A stretch of DNA of 64,000 nucleotides from Cardiocondyla obscurior (GCF_019399895.1 NC_091864.1:3946001-4010000), one strand, 5' to 3'; counted from the stretch's first letter, positions 41,910 through 53,600 are shown. Notes: generated by a model not told the origin, from the letters alone. Made by a program: numbers and translations.

Positions 41910-42698
41910 ATGGATTTTTACGTGCCAACTAATACAGCAACTACATCATATACAAATATGGAATTTAATGTGCCAGCTAATACTACATCATATGCGTGTA
42001 ATATGAATTATTACACGCCAGCTAATGCATCTAGCACATCATGTGTAAATAATGAGTGAGTATTAATTTTTTTCTAACTAAAAAATTTTTTTTAATAAAA
42101 ACTTTATATGGTCATTTTTTGTTTTTACACTAGCTTATCTAAAGATCGTGCAATCCGTATTCTATGTAAGCGATATGCATTGACGGCTACGAGCTTTAAA
42201 TATTTATAAATTGGTGTTAATGTTGGAACACCAAGTTATGTGGAAATTATTATTGACGATAATCGAGGATTGGAAATGCCGCTATCTCTCGAGGCTTGGA
42301 AATCACTCTACGAGTATCGTGCAAACATTTTAAGTTTGCTCCACAACGATTTTAAAAATCCTCAAGACTTTGTGTACCTCGGTGCGTTGACAGCCAGACT
42401 ACGCAACTTTAATGGCATGGATGTCTTGCGGTTTGAATCAGCTGGCAAATACTTAATGATGATGGAATCGACATTTCTTAAAATGATTGATCTTAATAAG
42501 TGTATTACATTGGCATTTAATAAGTTAACATCTTTTCTTAAAATAATTGATTCAAAATTTGTACGATTTGCTAGCATCGCTTCCACTGCTAAAACTCGTG
42601 ACGAGGTTGTAAGCGCGATACATGCTAGCGATTGCTATGATGGGAATCAAATTGTTGATTGTGAGCTTCTAGCTCTAGTATTCGGAGCGCGAAAGTAA
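41910..42698 (+). pseudogene. conserved two-exon Polinton protein, one stop codon
   Basis: Exon 1 is 41,910-42,055 (MDFYVPTNTATTSYTNMEF), ending at GTGAGT. The intron ends TTTTTACACTAG at 42,133 and exon 2 runs 42,134-42,698. The phase-2 joint keeps the frame: DRAIRILCKRYALTATSFKY, then an in-frame TAA (about 42,207), then IGVNVGTPSYVEIIIDDNRG and SLEAWKSLYEYRANILSLLH. The homologue in Polinton 2 (57,017-57,735) has the same start (M-x-FY-x-P), the same intron phase and position, and its own stop at a different place. Function unknown. The region before the stop is short, so only the N-terminal 70 residues could be made here. Confidence 0.65.
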
Positions 42699-43167
42699 TA
42701 TTATATTATATTAAAACATTTTTTATTGCCATCAAAATATACAAATAATGTTATATTTTATAATAAATATATAATTTAAATGTTTATATTAAAAAAATTT
42801 CTTTATTGTTGCATTATTCCCCCCCAATATCCATGAACTACTGATTGATCTCATACATATTTCTTTAAAAACTTGGAATTAAATGTAAAAAGATTTGTGT
42901 AAGTATATGTCACATTTTCGAGATACATCTTTTAAATGAAATAATTTCTTAATCTCTCATTGCGTGATAGAATGCATCTTAAGTTTCAAACGTGCTAAAC
43001 GCTGTAAAAAGATTCTCACGAGTATATGTCACACCTTCGGGATTGCTGTTGATAAAAAAATGCTTTCGTTTTTACTTTCTGACTGTCTGCAGTGAGCTCG
43101 TAGCTGTCGCCTGCCAGTCGTATGCTGATTTTTTCAAGTGTAACACGTCTAATTAAGAGCCTTCTTA

Positions 43168-43503
43168 ATGGATAAAAAAAAGTGTTCGTCGCTACTACAT
43201 ATTCTTGCGTGTCGCGAGTTGGGGGATCGCACCCCGTTTAGTGCAAGCGGTGTGTGGTGTGGCACACACCGAAAAAACTGTACAGCTCAATTGAGCTTAT
43301 ATTTTGACAATCATATTCGCGGTGAGTGCGAACGAGGAGAAACATTGACATTTGATAGAACTCCTCGTTCAGTTCTTGAAAATCCCGTGGGTGACGAGTG
43401 TGGATACGTAATTGATAAGCGAATAAACTTGTGCACCCACGGGAAACGATTCGCTTTCGTGGACAGCGAATTGCCGGCTGTCAAAAAATTTCATTCAAAT
43501 TAA
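43168..43503 (+). CDS. TIR-encoded Cys-containing protein (right copy), 111 aa
   Basis: Begins MDKKKCSSLLHILACRELGD; shared landmarks with the left copy are PFSASGVWCGTH, NPVGDECGYVIDKRINLCTH and GKRFAFVDSELP. The stop at 43,503 gives a complete 111-residue product. Many differences between the two copies leave the protein similar, suggesting past selection on the protein. No known domain is recognised; four conserved cysteines and two histidines could bind a metal ion. GTAAGT follows the stop, as in the left copy. Confidence 0.6.
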   Translation: MDKKKCSSLLHILACRELGDRTPFSASGVWCGTHRKNCTAQLSLYFDNHIRGECERGETLTFDRTPRSVLENPVGDECGYVIDKRINLCTHGKRFAFVDSELPAVKKFHSN

Positions 43504-43578
43504 AACGTAAGTTTTATTTATTTATTTATTTATAATATATATATTGACGGTGGCTGCTAGCGCGGGGTGTTGTGATGG

Positions 43579-43792
43579 GGGAATAAACACGGGTTCTAAA
43601 CGGGGAGGCGAGGAGAGCGGGGGAAGAGACCTGGGTGGGGGAGGGGGGCATCTATCATTCATTTATACCCCCCGCCACCCAGGTCTCTTCCCACCTACGG
43701 CTACCTCTCCCCGCGCTCCTCTCATCGTGGATTTTTTCCCCCGTCCCCTCGCCTCCCTCAACCCTCCTGGGTTAGAACCCGTGTTTATTCCC
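43579..43792. repeat. terminal fold-back palindrome of Polinton 1, right end
   Basis: Outer arm ends GTGTTTATTCCC and pairs with GGGAATAAACAC at the inner end; AGAGACCTGGGTGG pairs with CCACCCAGGTCTCT beside a loop with ATCTATCATTCATTTATA. The inner arm lacks about 60 bases present in the outer arm (the AGAGGTAGC part), so the fold would have a bulge. Loop and outer sequences match the left palindrome. Confidence 0.88.
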
Positions 43793-43802
43793 TACTCCTT
43801 TC

Positions 43803-44935
43803 ATAAATTTTGGACACGAACAAAAATAATGCGAAGCTTTACAAATTGGACATCGCGGAGCGGTCTCGGTATTTGATGATCCGGAATTCGTCTTACTGAC
43901 TTTTCCCGCGGACGCGACTCTATTACAAACATCAGACGCTAAGCTCGTGGAAGCCGTAGCGGCGCTTATTTTGTGAGGTAGTTTCTTTTACTGAGCTCGC
44001 ATTGGTGACGACGCCGCAAACTCATCTAGCGCTCATCGACGTTGTCGCAAAAATTCCAGAATATCGCTGGATGTCGGGAATTCGTTTGAATCGCTAAATT
44101 TCACACTCCACGCTTTGCGCGATGACGAATCGAGTCGTTGAGAAATTACGTGGACAATCATGTCATCCCACAAATCTTTAGGTTTTCGTTTCAAATTTTT
44201 TAATGACGTGAGCGTAGAGCTTAATTTATCGATCAAGATCTGCAACTCAGCCGCTGATTCACGCGTTATCGTTGGTAGATTCAACAAGGTGTTTAAATGT
44301 CCGCGAACTAGCCGCCGTTTGTCTTCGAAACGTGCATTTAACGCTTGCCAAGCGACTTCAAAATTTTCAGCCGTGACCGATAATTCGCGAACGCATTCAA
44401 GTGCACTTCCGTGAAGTGACGACAGAAGATAGTGCATTCGTGTAAAATCTTAAAGATCTCGATTTTGAATAATGAGCGCGTCGAATTGATCGCGAAAATG
44501 CTCCCATTGTTCTAATTTTCCGTCGAACGGAGGGAGTGATATCGGCGGCAATGACGAGAGCGGAAAGCTTGTTCGATGCGACGCGGATGCGCTTTCTATG
44601 CCAGATTGGCTCAAACTCACAGATGGAGGCTCTAGAGATTCGAGCGACTCATTTAGAAAGTCCAAAGCGGCCTGATACGCATCCTCGACGTTGTCAAACG
44701 TTTGATCCTTGAAGTATGGCAGGGATTTCGTCATTTCTTCGTCCACCAGTCTCAGGAGGTCAGAGTTTCCATTGAAGAATCGAGTCCAGTTTTCTCGTAA
44801 CGTAGCGGAACGAGATCGGAGAACGGCTGGCGTTAGCTTTGCATGACCGAGCTTCTTCATATTGTCGATCGTTCGTACGATAGAATGTTGTAATTGCCCT
44901 TGAGCAATTAGCAGTTGCTTAATTGCGTCAGCCAT
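43803..44935 (-). pseudogene. gag: BEL/Pao gag
   Basis: Capsid and RNA-binding protein of the BEL/Pao element. ATG at 44,935 (MADAIKQLLIAQGQLQHSIV), about 50 bases after the primer site. The DUF1759-like central part reads LPPISLPPFDGKLEQWEHF and LHYLLSSLHGSALECVREL-type sequence (MHYLLSSLHGSALECVREL). The first zinc knuckle CPICKASHYFCSC is at about 43,850-43,812, immediately before the Polinton insertion at 43,796; the second knuckle resumes at 20.78 kb. Stop codons: TAA near 44,450, TGA near 44,033 and TAA near 43,990. Confidence 0.82.
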
Positions 44936-44984
44936 AACGGACGTCAACTATTGAGGTTTAATAAATGTACACACGCGCGTCGAG

Positions 44985-45002
44985 ATCCGGCTCGAAGGAC
45001 CA
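44985..45002 (-). other. BEL/Pao primer-binding site
   Basis: The minus strand reads TGGTCCTTCGAGCCGGAT, seven bases inside the 5' LTR. It is complementary to the 3' end expected for an insect tRNA-Tyr (…CCGGCTCGAAGGACCA). tRNA identity is from memory. Confidence 0.65.
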
Positions 45003-45009
45003 AAATTTA

Positions 45010-45676
45010 TGTGTGTGACAAATCTAGTCACGCGATTACTCACTGAAAAAACTCAGCGATGAATTTCGACGCGGCAGGTAACGAAATAGAATGAAGTTTA
45101 TTTTAATTGCTCAAACTTAAGTATATATTTAAACACACAAAAAAAAACAATTTTGGTTAACATAAGGAGCTTGGAATGAGTTGCGGATAATTGATCGTCT
45201 CGGAGATATTCGATGTAGACTGACCGACGAAGATCTTGATAGGATAAGAAATTTCTTATCCGACCGGCGGATATCTTGCCGCGATGCGACGGATAATCTT
45301 CTTCACGAGCCTAGCTCCGTTAGCGCGATCGCGACTCCGCAACTCCGAATTCCAAATAACTTTAAAGTCTTTAACGATTATAAGAACTTGGCCGTAATGG
45401 CAACGAAATATGTTCGCTCTGAACAGGTGAGCCTGACGCCGATCTTTCAGACAGGTGACTCGGACAAGACTAAATACATTTCTCTGAAAAGCGAGCAGCA
45501 AACGACGAAAACAACGTCTTATTATTACATACAGTATAGCGGACCCGGTTATAACTGGATATCTAGACCGTAAACATCGACTGATCTAGCTAGATCGAAC
45601 GACGATCCACTCCGAAACATAAACGAAAATAAATGAAATAACACGAGTTCTCTTGGTCTTATTCCTTGATCGAACA
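45010..45676 (-). repeat. BEL/Pao 5' LTR
   Basis: 667 bases, same ends as the 11-kb LTR. It differs from it by scattered transitions and two small indels, e.g. an extra ATAC near 45,528. The open frame across both LTRs (about 130 codons) is a shared by-product. Confidence 0.85.
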
Positions 45677-46108
45677 CAGTATAAAAATCATTTTTTGATT
45701 TATATTTATTTCCAATTATTACAATATCGTTATTATTACTACAAATATTTTTTATTAAAACAATGTAACCATTATATAAAGAACAACAATTATCTGGGTG
45801 TTTTATTTTAAAAATAAAATTAGAAAACACTATTTTTTCCCATTGATTTTCCCATTGATAAAAATTTTGATTTAACGGACCTTTATTATGTTTATTGAAT
45901 AATTTAGGCTTTAAATTAAAATTATTTTCTTGACTAAAATCTATAAAATTTTCTTCATATACGCGATGAATTATTTATTGTAACGGTTAATTTTTTTTCT
46001 AATATATCCTTTTATTTTTTGCATATAATTTTCAAATGAATAAGCACTAAATTCTTGCAATGTTCCAAAATTTTTGATATTATCACATAAATGTGATACG
46101 TTGTGAAT

Positions 46109-46566
46109 TGTTCACGCAAGCACGGTGAGGTTGAAAATAATAATTTAGCGAATTATTAAGATTGAATCGTATTTATTTATTATTATGCGATTAACTACTG
46201 CGAGTTTAATGTTTGCTGTATAGCTAATGAAATCTCGGCGGATTAAAGCAAAAAAAATGCAAAATGCGATGCTGCGATGCGTTTGCTACGAGAGCCAGCT
46301 AAAGACTGCCTTTTCCGATCGCGCGATCGGTTTGCGCCTTTACTATTTAGACAAAGGAGAACCTTCGAGAAGTCGGTTCTTCCCGAAGGGATATTCCCGT
46401 TGCCAACCGCGATTGGGCACGTACGGGTTATCATGTGCTTGTCATGTGCGTTGCAGCAGACGCATTATGACAATAGACTCGGGCGGTCAAGGCTAAAGTT
46501 TTAGAAAGTAGATTCAGTAAGCAAGGGTCCTTTACAATTTTAAAATTACTGCTTCAATCCTGAACA
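46109..46566 (+). mobile_element. solo LTR in the tnp2-like gene, 5-bp duplication
   Basis: Starts TGTTCACGCAAGCACGG and ends CAATCCTGAACA. TGAAT flanks both sides (46,104-46,108 and 46,567-46,571). Removal rejoins the surrounding minus-strand coding sequence. 458 bases, no internal genes. Confidence 0.75.
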
Positions 46567-46995
46567 TGAATAATAATTGAACAATTATCTTTTCCGTACA
46601 AAATTATAAAAGTTTTCACAAAATAGTTTAAAGCGAGTTAGCATAATTTAAATATTTACCACGATAAGTTACAGAAGATAAAAGAGTAACTGCCACATTA
46701 AGAGTTAAAAAATTAAGATAGTTATCGCGATTAAGTATAGAATGTAAAACAATAGGACCTGTGTATAATAAAAATTGCCTAAATTCTGTAACCTTCCATC
46801 TTGTACATTCCTCTAATGATCTAGGTACACGATTAAATTCTACAGGAATATTTTTAGTTTAATTTATTACTAAAGTAGAAATTTGTGTATGAGATAACTT
46901 TACTGAAGGTATATCGAAACACCACATACTTACTAAAGTTTTTGCAACGTCTAAATCAATTAAATGCATTGGCTCGACAGAAAAATCACTAATCA

Positions 46996-48059
46996 TGTAA
47001 CGGTGCATCCAAGAAATGCACCGTTCCGGCCAGAACAGCGGCCGGACGCCGGCAGAACACCGCCGGCGGGGACTCGGGGTGCGGTGCGCCCCAAACATTT
47101 ATATTATATCCACGTAACAGGCGATAGCAAGCGTCTCGCTATCGTCTCGCGGCTAAGTCCACGTACGGGCTTAGCCGAGGTACGCCGAGCGCCGCCGAAC
47201 GCGCCGACGACGACGAGGACCGCCGTTTCTCGACCGCGCCGCAACTAGATTTTCGGCACCACGGCAGGATCATCCGTATCCCCGCTGAGCCCCTGAACCC
47301 CGGCGCCATCACTTTTTTAGTATAAAGAAGCGATGCCGGAGCTCAGCGGAGCCGTCCTCGATCCGCTCGCTTGCGAGCAACATCTCCTGCAACCTAGAGC
47401 CGATCCGGGGGTAGAGAGCTCTCTGTCTCCATCAGGTGATCCTGGGGCTCATTCCCGACCTAGCGTTCACGACTTTCGACGCGTCGGCACGGCCAGCTCG
47501 AGGGGTAGAGCAAACTCTGCCTCCTTTGAGTCATCTCGGACCTCGGCCACCGGCCTCGTTAGCCAAGAACATTAAAAACAACATTTCCTATCGCACCGTC
47601 GCCGACCACGGGGTAGAGAGATACCAAGCCGGTGCCTCAAATACTGTCACCGCGAACCATCACCGATAACGCGAACCTACTTGTATTTTCGGCGAATATC
47701 GCATCGCGACCGTTAACATCTGTCCCGCGCCGCGATTCCAAATTTACCGCGATCGCACGTGCCGCCGAACGGCACGTGCCGGTAGGATCTGTCTCGCGCC
47801 GTGAACACGCCGGCACCACGTGCCTAGATCGCGACTATTGTAAACCTAAAGACGCTCACGCCGCATACTCACATTATATATATTGTACATAGCCTTTTCT
47901 TTTTCTTTTGTTAGTAATAAATCTTATTTTGAATTCTATATACAGTCTCGCTGCATTTCCGGACCCCATCAAATCGAATCTCGGAATACCGACGAGCGCA
48001 CCGGGCGCATCTCGCACCGAGCCGACGATTTGGTTCACGCGAATAGCGGGGTCATTACA
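46996..48059 (+). mobile_element. solo LTR, 1,064 bp, GC-rich, 4-bp duplication
   Basis: Starts TGTAACGGTGCATCC and ends GGGGTCATTACA; ATCA flanks both sides (46,992-46,995 and 48,060-48,063). A TTAGTATAAAGAAG box lies at about 47,319. It splits the tnp2-like gene. Partial copies of the same family lie at 1-447 and near 9,105-9,785, in the other orientation. The several open frames of 60-90 codons in it have no recognisable content. Confidence 0.8.
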
Positions 48060-48373
48060 ATCATATCTAAATGTTGAATTGATTCAAGATCCGAAATTTT
48101 GGAATTTATGTGGTGTTCTTTTTGAAATTTAGACCTAAAATCAAAATCGGTTCTATCACGGAATTTATTTAAATTTGGAAAACAAACTCTATTGTTAATG
48201 TATTCTCCTTCCATAACACATTTTGTACACGAATAATAACCGGTATGACCTTTCGTAAACTTAATAAATGCTTTAGCAGGTGTTTGTACGTCAAGTTTTT
48301 TTGTACTAAGAGCTTGAGTTTCAACTCGTTCGCGAATTGCGCTGGACCAGGATGGTTTAAAATATACTAATTT

Positions 48374-48692
48374 GTCGAGTTAAAAGATGCTCTTTTAATA
48401 TACCTCTCAAAACGAGAGATTCGTACACCGATGGATGTGAGTCGAATTAACAAAGAAAAGACCGCGATGACACTTTTAGTACAATGATACTTATCGTTCT
48501 GCCCGCGTCGCTTTTTCGGGCTCCTTTTATACTGTTTTTAAAAAACGGTCGGTCGTTCACCCGTTTAACCGTTCGCGATGTTTTTATCTCGCTTTGCTCG
48601 TCACAACATTATATTTACAATAACGCGTCTAGAAATTGCCTTTACCGGTGACACGCGAGAACAAAGAAAAAGAACGTTTGTTATAATTCGAC
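48374..48692. mobile_element. short inverted-repeat insertion, 319 bp
   Basis: GTCGAGTTAAAAGATG at the left and, inverted, GTCGAATTATAACAAACG at the right give imperfect inverted ends, inside the tnp2-like gene. No clear target duplication and no coding capacity. It could be a small DNA transposon or an LTR fragment. Confidence 0.45.
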
Positions 48693-48967
48693 TAAATTTC
48701 TAATAATTCTAACAGCAGGAGTATCGCAAATAAAACCTTTGATTTTAAAAGGATAATTAAAACTTTGATTGTCTTTATTTAATGTAATACCGTTCGCTGA
48801 CAAATCGATAACTTCGGCAATGAAATCTTTTAAAAATAAATTGGCATTATCCGGCTTTTTTTCTTCATGATAAATACCTACAATACCTACTTTATTACGA
48901 TTTTTAACTAAACTACATAATATAGGCCACAATTGCTGATTTGAATTTTTAAAAAGTGGTAAACCGT

Positions 48968-49459
48968 TGTGGGTGCGGATTTGCCCGCATCCCGGCAGAT
49001 GACGGGACCGGCATCACCCGCGACCGGCCGTTGCCGCAAACAACTGATAGTGCCGCGCACTATTTTCTCCCTTGCCTAGCAACAGCCCGGCTTGGCAACG
49101 GGATCTTCTAGAAGTTCTTTCGTCAGCTTCTGCTGACGCAGCGTTGCATCATCTCCTGGATGATGCACCGGAAAGTCCCGTCTTTAAGACAAAGGGCTGA
49201 TAAGCCACAAAGGAACTTCCTTTCGTGCTTCCTAGCTGGCGACGCGTCGGAGCGTCAGTCCAGCACTCGAAGTCGTTCCGCGCGCACGCGACCAATTTAA
49301 CCAATTTATATCGAGACTTTTTTTTCGTTCTTACTTTGTAATTTCTTTGTTTTATTTGTATTAAGTTTGAATTACAATTTATTATTACTTTCTACTTCTT
49401 GGGTTATTTCACTGTGTATCCTGCGCATTTCTTATCCCGCGAACCAGTGAAAGCCTAAA
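48968..49459 (+). repeat. CsRn1 5' LTR
   Basis: Ends AGCCTAAA just before the primer site. AT-rich 3' half with TTTATATCGAGAC near 49,300. It matches 53,793-54,287 apart from about 14 substitutions and one ATG insertion in the 3' copy. Confidence 0.88.
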
Positions 49460-49552
49460 TTGGTGACCCCGACGTGATTTGAGTGTTCCGTCGCCCAAGT
49501 GACAACTTGTTTTGGTTTAACTCTAAGCGACTTGTGCGTGAGTTTTGTGATC

Positions 49553-50647
49553 ATGGCCAACATGCTCACCCCGTCGAAGGAGATGTCTTCCGCCGAATCG
49601 GACCAGCCCGCCACAGGCGAAGCTGCCTCGGCCGATTTTGTCGACCTGACTCGAAGCGACGGGCCAACGGCTTCCCCTCGTGCGGCTCAATCAACGCCTC
49701 ACGCGGCGCCTCTGCCGCTGCGCGCGCCTGGTGCTCATCCGGAGGAAACTTCGGAGCTGGCAGCCAGCTGCCGATTTCCGGCCTTTTGGAAGGACAACCC
49801 GGAGTTGTGGTTCTTCCAGGTAGAAGCCACCTTTCAAATCCACCGTATCACCGCCGATAGCAGCAAGTTTAACATGGTGGTGGCCAAGCTCGATGTTGAC
49901 AGCCTACAGGAGGTGGCGGACATCATCAAGAAGCCTCCTGCCTCCGGCAATTACAATCGCCTTAAGGCATCTATATTAGAGCGGCTGAGCGATTCCGCGG
50001 ATCGCCAGCTGCGGAAGCTTCTCACTCAGCTAGAGCTGGGTGACAGAAAGCCGTCCCAGCTACTTCGCCACATGCGAACTCTGGCTGGCGACAGGGCTAC
50101 CGAGGCTGTTCTGCGCGTCAAGTGGCTCGATTTACTTCCGGCTAGTTCGCAGAGACTTTTACGCATCTTTCATGCTTCGACGCTTGACGAACTCGCGACC
50201 GCGGCCGACGAAATGATGGATAGTGGCTCTCAAGTCATGGCCATCTCCCAGCCACCTAAGAAAATCAAGACAGAAGTGGCCGCGACACCCGCGTCTGCAG
50301 TTCCTGAGAGAACTTCGTCGCCCTCGTCCGAACGCATTCGTTTGAGACCCGAAGCCTCGCCCTCCTCTGCCGCCGATTTGGCCGACGCAATTCACGCCTG
50401 TCGCGTCTTGCTCTCGAAATTGATTTCTTTGAATCGGAATATGTACGATCTATTGAAGGCCGGACCTTCTTCCGAGCGTCGCTCTCGCTCGCGTGAACGT
50501 CCGCGATCGCGATCCTTGTCAACGCCTCCCAGCGCGCGCTCGGACAAAGTGTGTTATTATCATCGGCGCTGGGGAAAGGCCGCTAAAAACTGCCAGCAGC
50601 CCTGCGACTTCCAGGCAGCCTCGTCTCCGGCACCCTCGGGAAACTAA
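49553..50647 (+). CDS. gag: CsRn1-type gag, 364 aa
   Basis: The ATG at 49,553 (MANMLTPSKEMSSAESDQPA) is chosen over the earlier GTG. Capsid-like core: RFPAFWKDNPELWFFQVEAT, RLSDSADRQLRKLLTQLELG and KPSQLLRHMRTLAGD. C-terminal RS-rich stretch, then CYYHRRWGKAAKNCQQPC, a C-x2-H-x9-C-x3-C zinc finger diagnostic of the CsRn1 family instead of the usual CCHC. Open throughout, with codon use much more GC-rich than the AT-rich surroundings. pol lies in the -1 frame, open across the gag stop. Confidence 0.9.
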   Translation: MANMLTPSKEMSSAESDQPATGEAASADFVDLTRSDGPTASPRAAQSTPHAAPLPLRAPGAHPEETSELAASCRFPAFWKDNPELWFFQVEATFQIHRITADSSKFNMVVAKLDVDSLQEVADIIKKPPASGNYNRLKASILERLSDSADRQLRKLLTQLELGDRKPSQLLRHMRTLAGDRATEAVLRVKWLDLLPASSQRLLRIFHASTLDELATAADEMMDSGSQVMAISQPPKKIKTEVAATPASAVPERTSSPSSERIRLRPEASPSSAADLADAIHACRVLLSKLISLNRNMYDLLKAGPSSERRSRSRERPRSRSLSTPPSARSDKVCYYHRRWGKAAKNCQQPCDFQAASSPAPSGN

Positions 50648-53600
50648 GCGTTCCAACGTCGCAGGCGGTCCGCGTTGGCAAACCAAATTCTGAAAACCGC
50701 CTACATGTGTTTGATCGTCGCTCGCGTTTATTCTTTCTAGTGGATTCCGGTTCCGCCATCTCTCTCCTGCCGCGCTCGTCTTGTGAAGATTCGCGCCTGT
50801 GCGGATTGAAACTTTTTGCGGCAAACGCCTCGCGAATTGATACCTTCGGACAAAGACACTTAAGCCTCAATCTCGGGATTCGCCGCGACTTCGCGTGGGA
50901 TTTCACGATAGCTGATATTTCCACGGCTATCCTGGGGGCAGATTTTCTCTCCCATTACGGACTCATCGTGGATCTGAAGAAGGAACGTCTGCAAGATCCG
51001 CTGACTTCACTGTCAGTCGAGGGATCTCAACATCCAGTCTCATTCTTCAACATTTCGCCGATTTCTCGGGAACAGCTGCCGACCGGCTCCATCACGCGAG
51101 ACTACGAGAAGCTCATCTCCGGTTTTGCTGACCTCACGGCGCCTTCTTCCGTCGTCTTCGTGGACAACAAGGAAGCGGTGCAGCATCACAGCTGCACCCA
51201 GGGGCCCCCGATTTCTGAACGATCTCGCCGTCTGATCGGTGAGAAATTGGCCGCAGCTCGCAAGGAATTCAGCACTCTCCTTGCCAGGGGCATCATCCGT
51301 CCCTCAGCTAGCCCTTGGGCGAGCCCGCTGCACCTTGTGCCGAAAAAGTCAGGAGACTGGAGAGCAACGGGGGATTATCGCAAAATTAACTCCGTCACAA
51401 TACCAGACAGCTACCCTCTGCCTATCATAGAAGACCTGTTGCAGGAGTGTCACAACAGCGCTGTTTTCTCCAAGGTAAATTTGCAACGGGCTTATTATCA
51501 TGTGCCTGTGGCTCCGGAGAATATCCCAAAAACTGCGGTGACAACGCCTTTCGGATTATTTGAATTCCTGGGTATGCCGCTCGGTTTGCGGAATTCTTCG
51601 CAGACCTTTCAACGCCTGATGAACCGGCTGTTGGATCACCTGCCTTTCGTTAAATGCTACCTGGACGACGTTTTGGTTTTCTCTAAGACTCATGAGCAAC
51701 ACCTTTCCCACCTGAAGAAATTGTTCACTGTTCTCCGTTTTGCTAAACTCTCAATTAATTTCGAGAAGTGTCTCTTTGGAAGAGACAAAATAGACTTTCT
51801 CGGTTTTACCATCTCCAACAACGGGTACGAGCCTCCAGAAGCCAAGATTCAGGCAATCAAAGACTTTCCACGGCCAGAATCACTTGAGCAACTACGGAGA
51901 TTCCTGGGAATTCTGAATTTCTACAGGAAATGCATTCCGCATGCAGCAGAACAACAGGCGCCTCTCACTGAGCTTCTCAAAGGAGCTCCCAAGAAATGTA
52001 AGAAGCCCATCATCTGGTCTTTGGCTTTGGACGAGGTTTTTCAAAAATGCAAGGAGAGCATTTCTCGTGCGTGCAAGCCTTCGTTTCTCAACCCCGATGC
52101 ACCTCTTCGCCTTACAACGAATGCTTTAATAACTGCGATCGGATCTTTTCTGGAGCAGTTTTCCAGCGGCGCCTGGACACCGCTGGGAATCTTCTCCAGA
52201 AAACTCAGCCCAACAGAACGCAACTACAGCACTTACGATCGTGAGCTCCTCTCGATCTTCGCTTCGATCAAATTTTTCCAACGCTTCCTGGAAGGACGGA
52301 AATTCTCGATCAGGACTGATCACAAGCCTCTGTTGTACGCAGCAGCGCAACGTTCGGACAAGACTTCGCCTCGGCAAATCAGACAGCTGGACTTCATTCT
52401 TCAATTCAATGCGGAAATTTCGCACATCAAAGGAGAACTCAACCCTGTTGCTGACGCCCTGTCACGGACTTGTACCATCTCCATGCCTACTCAACTCGAT
52501 GCTGGCACCATTCAACGAGCTCAATTCTGCGACGACGAGTTGCCCACCATTGAAGAGACTACTTCACTGAAGCTTCAAGATCTCACCATCGACGGTCACA
52601 AGATAGCTTGTGACGTGTTCAACGGCATCGTTCGCTTTTACTTACCTGAGCCTCTACGAAGAACGGCATTTGAGGTGCTGCACAACCCGGCACATCCGAG
52701 CATACGAGCTACCACAAAATTGCTCGTTTCCAAGTTTTGCTGGCCCAACATCAAAAGAGATGCCTCTCTCTGGGCGCGCTTCTGCAAGGCTTGTCAACGC
52801 TCGAAGATCGGAAAACACAACCGTACCGCTCTTGAAGAGTTCGATTGCCCGGATAATCGATTCGAGCACGTGCATGTCGATCTCATCAAGCTTCCTCTGT
52901 GCCAAGATTTTCAATATTGTCTTACCATTATAGACAGATTCACAAGATGGCCTATGGCTATTCCACTCAGGAATATGACAGCTGATACTGTCGCGGATGC
53001 CTTCTTCAACCATTGGATCTGCCAGTTTGGAACTCCGCTTACCATTACCTCGGATCAAGGGACGCAGTTCGAGTCATCTCTCTTCAGCTCTCTCGCTCGG
53101 ATCACTGGCTCCAAACGGATCAGGACAACGCCCTATCATCCGCAATCCAACGGGATGATTGAACGCTTTCATCGGACCTTGAAGGCGGCCCTGATGTGCA
53201 ACAATCAGCGGCCTTGGCCAGAAGTCCTCCCGACCGTACTTCTTGGCTTGCGGACTGCTATCAAGAGGGACTTACAGGCTTCTCCATCGGAGATGCTCTT
53301 TGCAACAACCCTACGCTTGCCAGGAGAATTTTTCACCTCTCGTTCTCTTACTGCTAATCCCCGTGTCTTTCTTAACAAATTTCAAAATCTCATGCACGAC
53401 ATCCGCCCGGTTCCAGCTTCGAACCATTCTTCGAGACGCCCGTTCCAATTCCGAGATTTGGAGACCTGCTCTCATGTTTTCAAGAGAGTGGACACCATCC
53501 GGCGACCTCTCGAGCCTCCTTACACCGGACCTCATCCAATCGTCACTCGTCTCAACCCCAAGGTTTTTGTCATCCTTGTGGACGGCATTGAAAAGACGGT

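Larger units (their letters stand above)
20824..43796. mobile_element. Polinton/Maverick element 1, 22,973 bp including a nested gypsy
   Basis: The ends are AGTAGGGAATAAACACGGG and its reverse complement, matching the 5'-AG...CT-3' rule of Polintons. Flanks are CCTTCC (20,818-20,823) and CCTTTC (43,797-43,802), a 6-bp duplication with one mismatch. Deleting the element and one copy of it rejoins the BEL/Pao gag zinc-finger region in frame. Native length without the 5.4-kb gypsy is about 17.5 kb, typical. Gene set: integrase, polymerase B, ATPase, protease, two capsid proteins and accessory genes. Polintons are virus-like elements close to adintoviruses. All the replication and packaging genes here are broken. 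Confidence 0.95.
42885..43796 (-). repeat. Polinton 1 right terminal inverted repeat
   Basis: Reverse complement of the left repeat: inner words (TTAAATGAAATAATTTCTTA, AAACGTGCTAAACGCTGTAA) match 26,990-27,160 closely. The coding part matches 26,580-26,927, and the outer part holds CTAGCGCGGGGTGTTGTGAT followed by the palindrome. The inner limit near 42,885 is approximate. Confidence 0.85.
11236..45676 (-). mobile_element. BEL/Pao LTR retrotransposon, hugely expanded by nested insertions
   Basis: The two LTRs (11,236-11,899 and 45,010-45,676) are about 97% identical by eye. Outside them the 5-bp sequence CAGTA occurs at 11,231-11,235 and 45,677-45,681, so these LTRs belong to one insertion event. 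The element is oriented leftward: 5' LTR at 45 kb, primer site 44,985-45,002, gag 44.9-43.8 kb, pol 20.8-12.2 kb, 3' LTR at 11.9 kb. Without the Polinton (22,973 bp) and the Harbinger (4,400 bp) it would be about 7 kb, normal for BEL/Pao. The protease, Pao-type reverse transcriptase, RNase H, integrase and DUF5641 order confirms the family. Confidence 0.9.

Noticed and set aside
44985..45002. tRNA-like 3' end (CCGGCTCGAAGGACCA) as a tRNA gene
   Set aside because: Only the last 18 bases are present, directly next to an LTR in the correct orientation, so it is a primer-binding site.
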